Below, piece after piece: positions 1-11,290 of a stretch of DNA of 64,000 nucleotides. Source of the DNA: Homalodisca vitripennis. Its lineage: Eukaryota; Arthropoda; Insecta; Hemiptera; Cicadellidae. The DNA lies in contig NW_025776855.1 of NCBI RefSeq assembly GCF_021130785.1, positions 1-64,000 on the forward strand, given 5' to 3'. Made by a program: the position numbers and the translations under genes. Under the pieces are notes generated by a model that was not told the DNA's origin, made no database searches, and saw only the letters and a list, made by a program, of their open reading frames with translations. How positions within the stretch are numbered: position 1 is the first letter of the stretch; the number at the start of each line of letters is the position of its first letter.

Positions 1-79
1 AAATTAAATGTTGATGTAACATCAATAGTATACCGTATTGTAGAAACACTCGATTTAAATATTCCAAATAAAATAAACT

Positions 80-440
80 TAATTAAAGTGGTTTCTAAAT
101 AAAAAGAGAGAATGCATTTGCTGAAAGACTTTAAGTCTTGTGCAGATATGGTCAGAGGCCTCTTTAAGCACAAAATTAAGTATATAAAAGCTTATTTTTT
201 CACTTCTCTAATATGTTTATAGTGATACTGAGCAAAATACCTTCTATATTTGAATATGAAACATAGCTTTTTGACCGTAACTTGCGCATTAAAATTAAAA
301 TTATAGTTCCTTAAACTACAAGAGAGTAATCAAAGTCAACTATGCAATAAATTAGGTAAGTTAATTAATCTAGTGTGACTGCCCTACTTAGTGTCAGGGT
401 AGTGGTTTGAACATTGCGAAATGCTTATAAAAATAGTTAT
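80..440 (+). repeat. Module F, copy 1 (dispersed repeat)
   Basis: AT-rich noncoding block that recurs in diverged form at about 40,740-41,140. Shared landmarks in the same order are a segment reading gtggtttct.aataaaaaga, a segment around tctctaatatg, then aatcaa.gtcaactat, then the pair gtgtgactgcccta / gtgcgacaaccctac. Both F copies precede a family A copy, so F is probably the 5' part of the longer A repeat. I see no coding potential. Confidence 0.5.
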
Positions 441-599
441 AGCTTTAATTTTATTAGTCATAAACAGGATTCAATAATTGCAAACAAATCAAAATAAAAT
501 ATTTTGAAAAATCAATAAAAGATATTTAATCTTTAATTTCAGGTCAAGTTTTCAAATAATTCTTATAAGTTATAAAAATAGTATTTGTCTTCCTCTAAG

Positions 600-1090
600 G
601 AATGACATAATAGCAGTTTAAATGCACAGTGGACAGTGAAACAGTTTCTATTTTAGTTATAACGCGTTTGCAAATTAACATGGGTTATACAACGAGGAAG
701 ATTAGCTTGTTACTGCTATCCACCTTGTCTTGGCATCCAAAGTGCGTAGTTTGCATCCTAGTTTTATCGACAATTTATCACAGAATAAGTCACAAGACCA
801 ATACATATATTATTGATTGTAACTAAACAAACAGCATATAAAAAGTAATAGCGTGATTAAAAGGAAACATAATTGTATGTTTGTTGATTTTTTCGTTACT
901 TTTAGATCTTGCAATTGGATGATGACTACACAAAATAAATGCCACTTAACGTTCTCCGTAAATGCTGTTGGTATTTCGGTTATGTTTGCGCTTTGGGCTG
1001 TGTTTAATTCTCCATGTACCTTAAGCGTGCATGCAGATTCAGCTTAATATTTTGAATTTTGAATGTGATTCATACAGCTAATAGAATCGT
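600..1090 (+). repeat. Family A copy 1 (3' half)
   Basis: Matches the copies near 26.0 and 48.5 kb in the same order: a segment ending in catcctagttttatcgacaa, a segment around tatattattg, and the landmark aattctccatgtacc...gcatgcag. The short ORFs here (from 629 and 853) are not conserved between copies, so I do not call them genes. Module C follows directly. Confidence 0.6.
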
Positions 1091-1289
1091 AAAATTGTTT
1101 AAGAAAACAATTTTCTTAGCTATATTTAATAGATCTTCTTCCCTTTATTTCGGTAGTAGCATAAATACTAACGCAAAGCTAAAAGTAGTTTATAATGACT
1201 GACTAATACTAAAATAAACCCACTAATTGTGTTTAAAATTATGTAATTAATTTATTTGTATATAGTGTAGCAAAAAAACAATAGTATAA

Positions 1290-2100
1290 TTATATTTTTT
1301 TAGGTACACTCCCATAGTACATCGAAAAAAAATCAGGCAAAATAAGTGTAACAGTTATAAATGCGTCCTGGACATTTTCTAATCTTTAAAAATTTTCGCT
1401 TAATCTTAATTAGTTATAGTTTTCATTTCAAGACAATAATTTTGCAATATAGCAAAAATTAATGCAACATAGCAAGATGAATTATAGTATATTAATAAAA
1501 AAGGTTTACTTGCATAAGTGCGCACAATCTGCAGAAAATAATTACCAGAATGAGGTCTAGTAGAAACCTTCTACCGTAGCTGAGTAATTCTATCTCAGCT
1601 TACAACTTAAGGGCCCGAGTTCGGGTGCTGGTTGGCGCACGCTGTTTTCGTATAGTAACAATAACCTCTACCTTGTCTGAAGTATTAATAAAAAAAACTT
1701 CTTCGTTAGTGTTTAATTTAAACTAACAGCGATCAATATAAACCTAAGAATTCAGTGTGATAAATTTACTTTTTTTTAATTCGTTCAATACTTTTCTAGT
1801 TCAGGAACTATAACGGTTCTTATACAAAGGTTGGATCTTTAGTTAGTACACTAATTGCGTAATACTAATAGATTTCAGACCTGTTATTTTAAGCTGAAGG
1901 CTTTTAAAACGATTCAGGGTTACTCACTATTTCTTCCCACAAAAACTCAAATAACTGTATTGAATATGTATGTCATGACATCTCTGTCATACTAAAGGGA
2001 ATTTTATTTCAAACGATATGAAAAGTGAGAACAGTTTTCAGCATGTATATTTAGGGAAACTAACATTAAGTGTTCTTATGGAGAGTATAGGTATATTTCC
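1290..2100 (+). repeat. Module C copy 1
   Basis: Diverged direct copy of blocks at about 28,520-29,440, 49,440-50,200 and 62,890-63,640. Shared landmarks are cccatagtac near the start, cttcgttag in the middle and catgtatatttag near the end. At about 1,570-1,640 it carries a tRNA-like stretch with an A-box-like segment (tagctgagtaat) and a weak B-box-like segment (gagttcgggtgc), suggesting an embedded SINE remnant. No ORF is conserved across the copies. Confidence 0.6.
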
Positions 2101-2109
2101 TCTAACTAA

Positions 2110-2970
2110 TGGAAAACTGAACCGCTCGTCCCTCTCTTATTGGGCCGTCTATTCCTCTGTTGCTCTTTCTTGCGTCTCTCTTTAACGCACATATCAATGT
2201 ATATAGCGCTCTTTGTCAGCATTTATTTTCAAATAAAATTATTGAATTATAAATATATAAACTAAAAGACTTGTCACAATATACCATTGAATTAGCAATA
2301 ATTAAATATACCTACCTAAATTTTAATATTTTATTTTTTGAGATAAAGAATGATGAGAAATTTTCACACCCATTTACCTGTTCACACTTAGTTGCCAGGT
2401 ATTATTGTCAAAAAAAGGTAGGCAACTGTGTTGTAGTATGTTATGAATGTATTGAACATTCCATTCGTTACTGAATTTTAAATGAAAAAGAATGATCGTG
2501 TTCACGTTAAAAGGTTTTTATTAAATAATATTTAATTAAAAATAGCCTTGCCAGGATATAGTATGGCAACTGACCGGGTTTATGATTATTTATAATTTTA
2601 AAATAAAAAAAATATTTCATCCGGTAAAATAATGAGAGGTCCATGTATACAGCGGGATCTTAGATTAATAGGGAAATTATTAACCTAAGTTTTAGCTGTT
2701 ATTAATCCTCTCTGTAACAAAATAGTCCAAGGAGAATAGGTGATCAATAATATTCATCATAGAACAATCAATATTAACTTTGACATTCTTTTTCGTACTT
2801 TATAAAGAATGTACAACTGTTTGTGAGAAACTATTTCCTCACTTATTGTTTAAAGCAATGTCGATAGCATTTTAGAAGGCAAAATATTGAAAATTAGTAA
2901 AAAATAGAGTGTACTAGCTGGGTAAAATAATATTGCCTTACTTATTCATGTTAAATTAAATAAAACTCAA
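2110..2970. other. AT-rich noncoding stretch
   Basis: No coding, RNA or mobile-element signal that I can support. The two sequences near 2,390 and 2,550 that begin ttgccagg are short and unexplained. Confidence 0.4.
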
Positions 2971-2977
2971 TAACTGA

Positions 2978-3396
2978 TGCGTGCGAGTGCCGCTATAGAT
3001 TTGAATTTGGCGCGCGTTATCTTTTCAGTAGCCACGAACGCGATAGCCAGCTGCGCCGACCTCTAGCTCTTAGCTTGAACTATAGGAGCCTCCTACCATC
3101 CGGACTTCTTCTGGACAAGGTTCTTGTAGGATGATTCCTGCTAGGTTAGCAGGCAGAGACTGGAGGTTGTGGGGAGTCGTTGTGCAGCGATCGGGTAGAG
3201 TTGACGGGTAGAAGTGAGTGTACGTGGCCTGGGACTTGGTATAATTGTTAGGGAACCTTTCGGAACCATATCCAAGTTATTAGTTATCTTTAGTCATAAA
3301 AGCTGGTTAGGTTTTGGATAGGAGGAATCTAGTGGCGGATCCACGGTTATTATTCCTCTGGAAGGTGCCCTCTTCCGGTCGCGACGACACGAGGTT
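2978..3396 (+). repeat. LTR-like direct repeat, copy 1
   Basis: About 419 bp, much richer in GC than its surroundings, and repeated in direct orientation at 5,668-6,086 with near identity. Both copies start TGCG and contain ggcgcgcgttat, the segment gaactataggagcctcctac or a near match, and gcgacgacacgaggtt at the end. Similarity stops abruptly at 3,396. A sequence beginning ttggtagcgcgagc follows at about 3,404 and could be a primer-binding-site region. LTR identity is inferred from the repeat pair and from the purine tract before the second copy. Confidence 0.6.
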
Positions 3397-5667
3397 GCAA
3401 ATATTGGTAGCGCGAGCCGTCCGCCTCGGATTCTCAACACCATTCCTAACCAGCATTAATTTTAATTTCCGTCCATTTTTTCGTTTTCGAATAACATACC
3501 AGTGGTATTTTTTCAAGCAATGGCGTAAAATCACCCCAGGGCAGTGACCGACGCCACGAGGGAAGCAGCGACCTTCACCAACAGAATCAGATAACTAAAA
3601 TTAGTTCTAGTCTTTTTAAAATAAGCTTAAAGTATAAACCTTTAATGCCTCAATCAAATTAAACATTTATTTTATAATTCACTGTTTAACTTTAATCTTA
3701 AAATTTCATAGTTCACCTTAATAATTGAATATATAATAATAATAATATAGTATGTTTTGCCCTTTTTTTATAAAAGTACATCTTAAATAACTTAGTATTT
3801 TTTAATAACTACAAACAGTAAAGTCTCCTTTAAGCTTTAACTAAGCAGAGTTACGATTTGTTTAACCAAGTTCTAAAATTTTCTTTGATACTAGTAACCT
3901 GAAGTACACTTTGTATTAGACTGTAACTCTATTTTTTTTCACTAATTATAGGGGTTATGCAGTATTTTTCTTTGTTAACTTTTATTTACATAACTGTTCA
4001 TTTATATCTTACAGCCCAAATTCCTTTTTTTAAGTTTTTCATAAGGATTAAGTCATTTACAAATTATTATCTCGGAATTCGTAATTTCCGTCTGTCTGTC
4101 TATTTCAAACAAGGAATTTCTCGTTTCGTTTTGAGACAGTTTAAAAATTTAAACTTGTAAATTTTCCTCGTAATTATACATATAGTTTTTATAAGCTCGC
4201 AATTGTCATAATTATTTTACTTCATTTTTTTTATCCGAATTAGATTTTCTTATTTTTGGAACTACAGTAATATTTTTCGACACAAGTTTAGTCAGTTTGC
4301 CGTGCAAGCACGTAATTGCGTAAGCAGAGTTCTTCAGATCCTGTTTTTGTATCACTCCGTTGATAACAAAGCCTAATTATGTACATTGGAGATTTGAAGA
4401 GGTTTAATATAGATTTTACTACTACAGTTAAGCACGAATATTTTATAATTCCCGGTCAATGTTTTAAGGTACTACGTAAGTTATCTTTGAAAGCCAACTT
4501 TAATTAACTTGTTTTCGTTTTCATTTAATTATTTTTAAGGGAATGATTTCTTTAAATTATTTTACGACTTAGCCTTATATACGTTTAGATATTGGTTATA
4601 TTAGTTAGTGTTAAACACATAATAATGACTGATGCCTTTTGTTTTAATGTAAATTGCAGCTTGCGACGATCATTTGTAACTAACCTTGAGTTACGAATAG
4701 AGGTAAGATAGTTGGTGAATTTGTTATTTTTGTTATAGCCAATATTTTACTTTCGGTAGAATCTTAACCTTTGTGTTCTAAACATCACTTCGCTTAGAAT
4801 TATGTTTAATGTTGGATACGAGGATTTGTTTCAGGTACTTAAACAGTTGTTACAATAATTATAAGTCTAACAATGCAATTTAAATATAATAACTTGTTAT
4901 TTATTCAAAAGAGGATATACAAGAAGGCATTACAGAGTAAATATTATAAAAATTTAAACTACTTAAACTTTTTAAACATCAATATACGAGTAAAAATAAT
5001 TTATAATATATTAAAGTAACTATCTGAATTTTTCCTTTCCAGTAGGTGTTTGGTTTCCTATATTTTACTCAAAGCTAGGTCAGCCCAATTTGTTTGAAAT
5101 AACTGTTTTATTACTGTTATTGTTTTCCAGACTCCTCCAGTCTAATAATAAAAAAAAGTAAACATGTTTTGGTACCAGTTTGCTTTGTTTTAGCTTATTC
5201 CTCCACAAACCCAAATCACACACAATCTGCACACCTTTAGAAAATAAATGGAATCTTGACCATCTTCTAGAATTTATTTTTGAAGTAAGAAAAATGGAAC
5301 AGAGAAAGGAGTAAAGCTCTAAATAATCTGATCCGTGCTAAGGATAAAGTATCCAAACAGTATAATAAAGGTCGAGCACAGTAATGTATCGACTATTTAA
5401 ACTGAGTAATGCACCCAAACACATCTCAGCAAAGTTGCAGCCTATGTGGTCTAAACCTTTGGAAATTGAGACCTACACAGGACTACACACACATCACCCA
5501 GGACAAGACTAGCCCTACACACTAAAACGTTTGTAAGCTCTGCGTTCTAGTTTAAGATATTTGGCTCAATTTAACTATAACTGATTCACTTCCAGTTAAC
5601 ATTCCTCTTACCCTTTCTATCACTCTTAATGGCTGAGCCTTCGAACTCCTCGGAGAAAGGGGGAGAA
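3397..5667 (+). mobile_element. Putative LTR-element interior, degenerate and non-coding
   Basis: Lies between two direct repeats of about 419 bp. Its first 150 bp are moderately GC-rich; the rest is AT-rich and has no gag, protease, RT or integrase reading frame. Its right end, about 5,651-5,667, is a purine-rich run containing gagaaagggggagaa immediately before the TG of the second repeat. That is where a polypurine tract sits in an LTR retrotransposon. With only 2.27 kb of interior and no coding sequence, this is a deleted or non-autonomous element, or two solo LTRs with unrelated DNA between them. Confidence 0.4.
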
Positions 5668-6086
5668 TGCGGCGAGTGCCGCTACTAGATTTGAATTTGG
5701 CGCGCGTTATCCTTCAGTAGCCGCGAACGCGATAGCCAGCTGCGCCGACCTCTAGCTCTTAGCTTAAACTATAGGAGCCTCCTACCATCCGGACTTCTTC
5801 TGGACAGGTTCTGGTAGGATGGTTCCTGCTAGGTTAGCAAGCTGAGACCGGAGGTTGTGCGGGCAGTCGTTGTGCAGCGATCGGGTAGAGTTGACGGGTA
5901 GAAGTAAGTGTACGTGGCCTGGGACTTGGTATAATTGTTAGGGGAACCTTTCGGAACCATATCCAAATTATTAGTTATCTTTAGTCATAAAAGCTGTTTA
6001 GGTTTTGGATAGGAGGAATATAGTGGTGGATCCACGGTTATTATTCCTCTGGGAGGTGCCTCTTCCGGTCGCGACGACACGAGGTT
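5668..6086 (+). repeat. LTR-like direct repeat, copy 2
   Basis: Near-identical to 2,978-3,396 and the same length. It follows a polypurine-like tract, as expected for a 3' LTR. It is itself followed at about 6,085 by ttggtagcagagcacc, which resembles the sequence after copy 1. So it could also act as the 5' LTR of a second, truncated element: a tandem LTR-interior-LTR-interior arrangement left by LTR recombination. Confidence 0.6.
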
Positions 6087-6387
6087 TGGTAGCAGAGCAC
6101 CAATATATATATATTTGCAACCGTTCCTTGCCCTCTTTAGCCGCAACACCGACCAAGTATATGGGCCTTGGAGAGTTCAGTAGGTTATCAGAATTGAAAT
6201 GCCCCTTGCCCCAACACCTCCACCACTGACTGAGCCAAACGGGGGCCCCCTGGTTAAGATGGGCCAAGTCTCAACCGCAGTACATCCAGGGTTTAGTGAT
6301 GGCAAAGTGAAGTGTAGGATCCAGAATCCCGCAGGCAGAACCTTGTCCTCAGTCACCAGCACACCACGTCTACCTAGATCCCTGTTT

Positions 6388-6429
6388 CACCCATGCGGGG
6401 TAATCATGGGTGTTTTGCGGGTAAAACAC
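6388..6429. other. Two overlapping perfect hairpins
   Basis: The first has an 8-bp stem, CACCCATG (6,388-6,395) with CATGGGTG (6,405-6,412), and a 9-nt loop. The second has a 7-bp stem, GTGTTTT (6,410-6,416) with AAAACAC (6,423-6,429), and a 6-nt loop. They share 6,410-6,412, so in RNA or single-stranded DNA they would compete. Confidence 0.7.
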
Positions 6430-6643
6430 TTCAAAACTAGTATCATTTAGTGCATAATAACGCTTTAAGATGGAAATTTACTAGCTCTACTAACCAAGGA
6501 CGCTTCTCCCTGTCTGTAGCACCCACAGCGCAGTCAGTACAATGGGCTGCGCTGATAGTCTGCACAGCTTTATCCTGGGTCGCATAGTGCCAACCAGTCT
6601 ATACTGACCACTTGCTCGGGGAACCCGGGGTCGCCAAGCCCGT

Positions 6644-6661
6644 CTGGTTACGAGTAACCAG
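6644..6661. other. Perfect 7-bp hairpin
   Basis: CTGGTTA (6,644-6,650) pairs with TAACCAG (6,655-6,661) across the tetraloop CGAG, in a GC-rich tract near the end of the unclassified GC-rich fragment. A terminal hairpin suggests a Helitron end, but the CTRR terminus expected about 10 bp downstream is not convincing. Confidence 0.6.
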
Positions 6662-6699
6662 CCCCTGGGAGCATTAGATATTAGAGTAATTAGATAGTA

Positions 6700-7420
6700 G
6701 GACTAGGTTTAATGTCAGTAGTAGACGTGATGTAAAAAAGCAATTAAAGGTAAAACCCAAAATAAAAAATTAACAGGTGAAACATACCCAATAGTGAAAC
6801 ATATAATATATTTCGTAATATCCATAGAAACCACAAAGGAGAGGCATTTCAATGATTTCCGATAAGTTCAAAAGTGTTGTCTACAAAAGTTGATGAACTT
6901 ATGGCAAGTTAGGTTGTCGAAGCAGGAACAGGAACAAGTGCAATGGCCGAAAGCTCGATAAGGGCTAGGACTATATTCATTTTTTAAATTTAATGTTCAA
7001 AGTCGTTCAAACACGCAGGACGTGGAAAATCTACACCAGGAGTGCTATGGCGAAGACTCAGGATTAAGGTAAAGACTTATTGATGAGTTACTTTAGTTAT
7101 TTACAGTTCAAAGTTTTTTCTTAATATTCTTAGTACCCAAAGCAATTTGCATTATAGTTTTGCAGTTATTATTTACAGCTAAAACTGTGAAAAAGAACCC
7201 ATAAAATTATAAGGCGTTTGCAGTTAAGAAAATTTTAATTTTTAAGAATTTTACGAGTTTATTTTCTTGTTTAGTGATGATTTGTCTTGATTAAAAAAAA
7301 ATTCGAAAAAACATTATGTTAGCATACTGGAACTTGATTAAAGGTTTTAAATTCTTTCAGTAATTTAAGTGAACAGAAAGAATCAGTTTACAACAATGTT
7401 CGTAAATTGCACAAATGTTT
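6700..7420 (+). repeat. Family A copy 2 (5' part, interrupted by a LINE)
   Basis: Shows the family A order: tttaatgtcagtagtag, tatccatagaaac, a cgataagttcaaaagtgttg-like stretch, a cgttcaaacacgcaggacgt-like stretch, gatgagttactttagttatt, and a final segment with cagtaattta then acagaaagaatcagtttaca. The LINE fragment starts about 30 bp after that last landmark. The Asp/Gln-rich candidate frame seen in other A copies is broken here by one extra base and a stop. Confidence 0.65.
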
Positions 7421-8437
7421 AGTCAAGTCAAGTCGCTGTTACTGTGGGGGGTGGATCCCCCACATCTTTCAAGGCCTCTGCCGGTTTGGCTTTTGCCTTG
7501 TGTCTCGAGGGTCAAAGCCCTAGTAGACGGAGAAGGTCCGGAGGTGGAGATAGCTGCGGAGCAGCCGGAAAATCCTGCCAGGCAATGGAGACGATGACAG
7601 CTTGAAGAGCAGTCCCTCGTGCTACACCTTTGTCGAAGGCTTTGCTCACGTCTATCAAGGACCCGAAGTGGAGTGGTGCTTCCTTCCTACAGCTCCAAAG
7701 ATGTTTGTTCAGGGACTCTGCGAAGCTGAAGGGTGGTGGAGTGGCCGGTGCGGAAGCCGAATTGTTCTGTCCTGATAGACGAGAAGAACTCCTCAGGGAA
7801 TCTCGCCAAGACGATCTTCTCCAGAATCTTGGAGAGCGCAGGCAGGAGGGAGATCGGCCTGTGGTTCCTCCGGGAAGAGTGGGTCCTTGCCGGGCTTGGG
7901 TATCATGATCACCTTGGCATCCTTCCAGGTGGTCGGGAAGTGAGCCAGGCGTAGGCATGAGTTGAAGATGCAGGTGATCGTGACGATCACTCAAGCCGGC
8001 AGATTCTTTAATGCTGGAGTTCCTAAGGAGTCCGGGCCAGGGGCCTTCTTCGGGCGAAGGCGGCGAATGTGGTCTTACACTTCAAGTGTAGTCACAGTGG
8101 GCAGTAGGTCGTCATCGTCAGGTTGGTATTTCCTCCAGGAATTTTTTTAATCATTTCGCACGTGTCCTCTTCGTAGACATCCACGTGTGGGGAGAATTGG
8201 TCTTCCATGGTGTCGGCGAAGGCCTCTGCTCGATCTCCAGAGGATTAGACAATACCACGCTGTCCATGAAGTGGTCGGTTGGTCTTCTTCTCCCCTCGAA
8301 GTGCCCTGGAGATTTTCCAGATGCCGCCGACAACACCGTCAGCTTGATGTTCCACAAAGTCATCCCACGCAGCCGCTCTGTGTTCAGCTAGGAGACGAGA
8401 GCACTTCCTGGCCTGGCGCTTGAAGGTTGTCCCACGA
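7421..8437 (-). pseudogene. Jockey-type LINE fragment (pre-RT and RT region), broken
   Basis: A reverse transcriptase gene remnant of a non-LTR retrotransposon, read on the - strand. From 8,437 downward the frames give a basic pre-RT stretch, then RPKKAPGPDSLGTPALKNLP, then IFNSCLRLAHFPTTWKDAK and IPKPGKD. Next comes a frameshifted copy of the RPISLLP region, then EQFGFRTGHSTTLQL. These are the early RT palm and finger motifs of Jockey-group LINEs. The catalytic YADD region is missing; about 300 bp present in the 59.5-kb copy is deleted here. Several frameshifts and stops make it non-functional. Its 3' end (low coordinates) terminates in a short repeat tail, agtcaagtcaagtc, within family A. 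The clade call is from motif memory; LINE identity is firm. Confidence 0.8.
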
Positions 8438-8930
8438 CATATATTTTATGCTTTCTGCTTTGTATCCTTGGTGGAAGTAAGTTGGTTTTAATGGAAAAGA
8501 CATTTTTGTATACTTCCACATAAAAGTTATTAAAATAGCGCTTTCGCCGGTTAAGGCATCATCAGTTTAACATTCTGACAGACAGACACATATATTTATG
8601 CTGTCTATATTAAAAAAAGTGATGTCAATACTAACTTTTTAAGCCTTCCCATGTTTATTCCACTACCCCATTCATTAAATTATCCTACTATTGAATACTG
8701 AATAGTGTTGGCTTATATACTATATTTTGCTTTAAGTAATTATGTGTTAATAATTCCTAATCTTTAATAAATAATAAAAAAACTATTATCAATTTCCGAG
8801 GGATATGTGGAAAGTGCTATCTCATGTTTGTTTCTATATCACGTATATGCATAGATAAGCAAATAATAGGAGTGCTAGAAGTAGTCAAGGTTGTAATCAA
8901 GCATGTTACGGGACAAACCAAAACAGGTGA
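8438..8930. other. Noncoding stretch, possible old repeat debris
   Basis: Contains gcgctttcgccggttaagg and a short gacagacagacaca run near 8,576. These look like fragments of widespread arthropod repeats but I cannot classify them. No ORF is supported. Confidence 0.3.
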
Positions 8931-8934
8931 AATA

Positions 8935-9220
8935 TACACATCTGTGAATATATAAATGTTTTTTTTAAATTTCCATGGAAATAATTAAAAGTGAGATATT
9001 GTAATGTTTTTCGATAAATTCAAGTTTTCTTTAAGAAAGGCGATAAAATCACACCAGCGGGTAGGTAGGATAAGCTCCACAATGAATAAGTGCAATGATT
9101 AAAGCTTGATAAGTACCAGTACGCTTTTTCGTAGTTTCAGTTTCATGTTCAAAATTAATTAAACACGCAGGACTTCTACACGCAGAATATCTACACCAGA
9201 AGTACTGTGGCAAAGATTAT
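8935..9220 (+). repeat. Family A copy 3 (5' part)
   Basis: Carries acaggtgaaatatacacatc, tttccatggaaa, cgataaattcaa and aaacacgcaggac in family A order. A short internal duplication of the acacgcag region is present (about 9,164-9,185). A tRNA-like sequence begins immediately after it. Confidence 0.55.
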
Positions 9221-9224
9221 GTCC

Positions 9225-9295
9225 TCCTCCGTAGACTAATGGTTATAGTCTCGGCTCTCTAACCGAGAGATCACAAGTTCAAATCCCACGGAGGT
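9225..9295 (+). pseudogene. tRNA-like sequence (tRNA pseudogene or SINE head)
   Basis: A 71-nt tRNA-shaped sequence. The acceptor arms TCCTCCG (9,225-9,231) and CGGAGGT (9,289-9,295) pair at six positions. The D arm is GACT...AGTC with an AATGGTTAT loop and is A-box-like. The anticodon stem CTCGG/CCGAG is perfect. The B-box-like segment is AGTTCAAATCC. Two features argue against function: the anticodon loop has 8 nt (ctctctaa), so the anticodon is ambiguous, and the T stem is badly mismatched (ACAAG against CCCA). I read it as a decayed tRNA or tRNA-derived SINE head inside family A debris. Confidence 0.5.
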
Positions 9296-9579
9296 CCAAT
9301 CCCAAATCATATACTTTGAGAAAAAAAACCAGTGAAAATCGAAGCCGGCATAGCTAAGACGCTGAGGCTTAAGAAAATAAAAGAATTTCTCATTATTTCA
9401 CAAAAACATATGATTAACTCGTGTCATTTGGTAGGTTTTTCTTCACTCCTTTTTCGTGGATCTTATTGTAATATGTCCAAAAAATCTTCTAAAATAGTAT
9501 CCAAAAGAAGTTTTTAAATTTCTTTAAAAATAGAACAATTATTACAACCTAAAGTGTGTAGGCTATACGAGTACATTAG

Positions 9580-10800
9580 CATAATGTTGGCAGTAGCCGT
9601 GACAAAGGATAAGGTATTAAGAGAAATAAAAAGAAACATGTGAAAGATACCCATTAGAGTAATTATTAAATATTATTTTAATATCCATGGAAACTGAATA
9701 TTACAAGTATTTCAAAAGTTTTCGATAAATTCAAAAGTAATGTTTATATAATTCGATGAACTTATACTCTATTAGTTTGTAAAAGCACGTCCAGGAACAT
9801 GTGCGATGACAAAGGTTGACAAGGAGAGGGACTTTTTTATAGTTACAGTTCATATCGTTCAACACGTAGGACTTCTCCTCCATGAGCACGTAGCGAAGAC
9901 CAGGATCAAGACACGGCCTTACAGATGAGTTCCTTTACATGCGAGTTTTAAACGATTATTATTCACAGAAAAAAAAAAAAAAAAAAAAAAAAAGAAAAGA
10001 AAGTAAAAATAGTTCAGATGTAACTATAACGCGTTTACATTTAGCAGGATTATAATCTTTGAAGAATTTTTATAACGAATTTATGTATTTCCTGAAGATT
10101 ATCAACATCTAAAATTAACGGTAGACAGTTTTTGTACAAAGAGAAAAACAACTTGTAACGTGGGTTTTTTATCCATTCAGTACTCTAAGTGTGCAGATTT
10201 GAAGAAAAATATAATAGTAATTTTTTTATTTATTCAATTAGTTGCTGAGATACAACCACAGCACTGATCCCATTTCACAATAGAAAAGAAATGAAGTGGT
10301 ACAGTGATAGAAACAACTTATTATATTACTCCTACATATTCACATTTAAATATTAAATTTTTAATATAAAAATAAGTTTTTATAATAAATCTTTTATACC
10401 AAGATATAATGGAGCTTTCTGGAGAATATTGCAGACCATTTTAAAATAATTACAAATAGCATCGTAGTTTTTTGTTAGTGTGACTACTGTGGATCTTTTT
10501 TCCGATAAATTACTAAGAATAACAGATAGTGTTCCATGAAAAGTAAAGTTTGCTGTCATAAATCCATATAAAAAATTACAATTATTTAAAAAAATCTCAT
10601 ACCATTTTCACGGTGAAATATATCCTAAATGTATAATATATAGATGAAATAACATATGTTTTTGTAGCAGTTTGGCTAATTAAATAGTAAACTTATTTAT
10701 TATGAGCTGAAAATTATAACGTAATTTTTTAAAACAAAGTAAAAAATTAAAATAAAGTAGTATAATCCTTTATATTGAGCTTATAATAAATTATACGTTG
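9580..10800 (+). repeat. Family A copy 4 (long copy)
   Basis: Closest partner is 32,060-33,570, with the same order throughout: gtagccgtgac, atatccatggaaact, gaagaccaggatcaagac, ttcagtactctaagtgtgca, cagtgatagaaacaacttat, and the tail containing ttggactttcagtct. A 26-base poly(A) tract (9,968-9,993) lies inside. The reading frame at 9,895-9,924 gives E-D-Q-D-Q-D-T-A-L-Q, one of five copies sharing that pattern. Confidence 0.65.
9968..9993 (+). repeat. Poly(A) tract
   Basis: Uninterrupted run of about 26 A followed by gaaaagaaag, within a family A copy. It may be simple-repeat expansion or the tail of a retroposed fragment. Confidence 0.9.
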
Positions 10801-10922
10801 GACTTTCAGTCTGAGTTAGACAGCGCATGTTCTAATCCTATCAAATCACATTCCTTACGGAGAAGAACATTTTTACTATGTATAGCAGTGTCAGAAAAAA
10901 ATTCAGCAGAAACTATCATCTA

Positions 10923-11290
10923 TTATATGCATTGCCTAGGCCTAGTAACAAGTGTATATCCAGTTACAGCATAATAATCATAAATGTCATATGGGCTGCT
11001 ATTAATCAATAGGTTTTTTACACTTTTCCTGAAATAATTAACTTCAAGAGATTTAATATGAGAAGGAAGAGAGTTGTAGAGTTTAATGCCCGTTTCAACA
11101 AAACAGTTTAAAGTGGTTTAAGGCCTACATTGAGTTATTCTAAGAGAGTTTGAGTTTCTAGTCATATGGTTACGTACATATCTATTTGTAGGTATGGCAT
11201 GTAAATTTCTTTTTATATATAACAGGAAATTTAAAATAGAAAGTGCAGGTAATGTAAGAATACCTATTTTAGTTGGAACTAAGGGGATAA
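10923..11290 (-). pseudogene. LINE reverse-transcriptase C-terminal remnant
   Basis: On the - strand from about 11,276 down to a stop at 10,923-10,925, one frame reads KIGILTLPALSILNFLLYIK, then a MTRNSN stretch, then GIKLYNSLPSHIKSLE, ending GYTLVTRP. The order 'ILTLP ... TR ... G.KLYNSLP..IK' is the characteristic end of the polyprotein in Jockey/CR1-like LINEs, just after the RT thumb. There is one in-frame stop at 11,118-11,120, and upstream (above about 11,290) the frame is lost, so this is a truncated, dead copy. It differs from the other LINE fragments in the window and represents a separate lineage. Confidence 0.75.

Larger units (their letters stand above)
6087..6690. mobile_element. 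GC-rich, hairpin-rich fragment of unclassified origin
   Basis: About 600 bp with clearly higher GC than its surroundings, starting right after the second LTR-like repeat. It contains three strong perfect hairpins (6,388-6,412; 6,410-6,429; 6,644-6,661). Short ORFs exist on both strands, but none resembles a protein that I recognise. It is probably the interior or tail of a transposable element. I cannot assign a class. Confidence 0.4.

Noticed and set aside
6400..6690. Helitron 3' end (hairpin plus CTRR)
   Set aside because: No convincing CTRR terminus after the hairpin, and no 5'-TC start identified.
9225..9295. Functional tRNA gene
   Set aside because: The anticodon loop has 8 nt and the T stem is mismatched, so only tRNA-like is supported.
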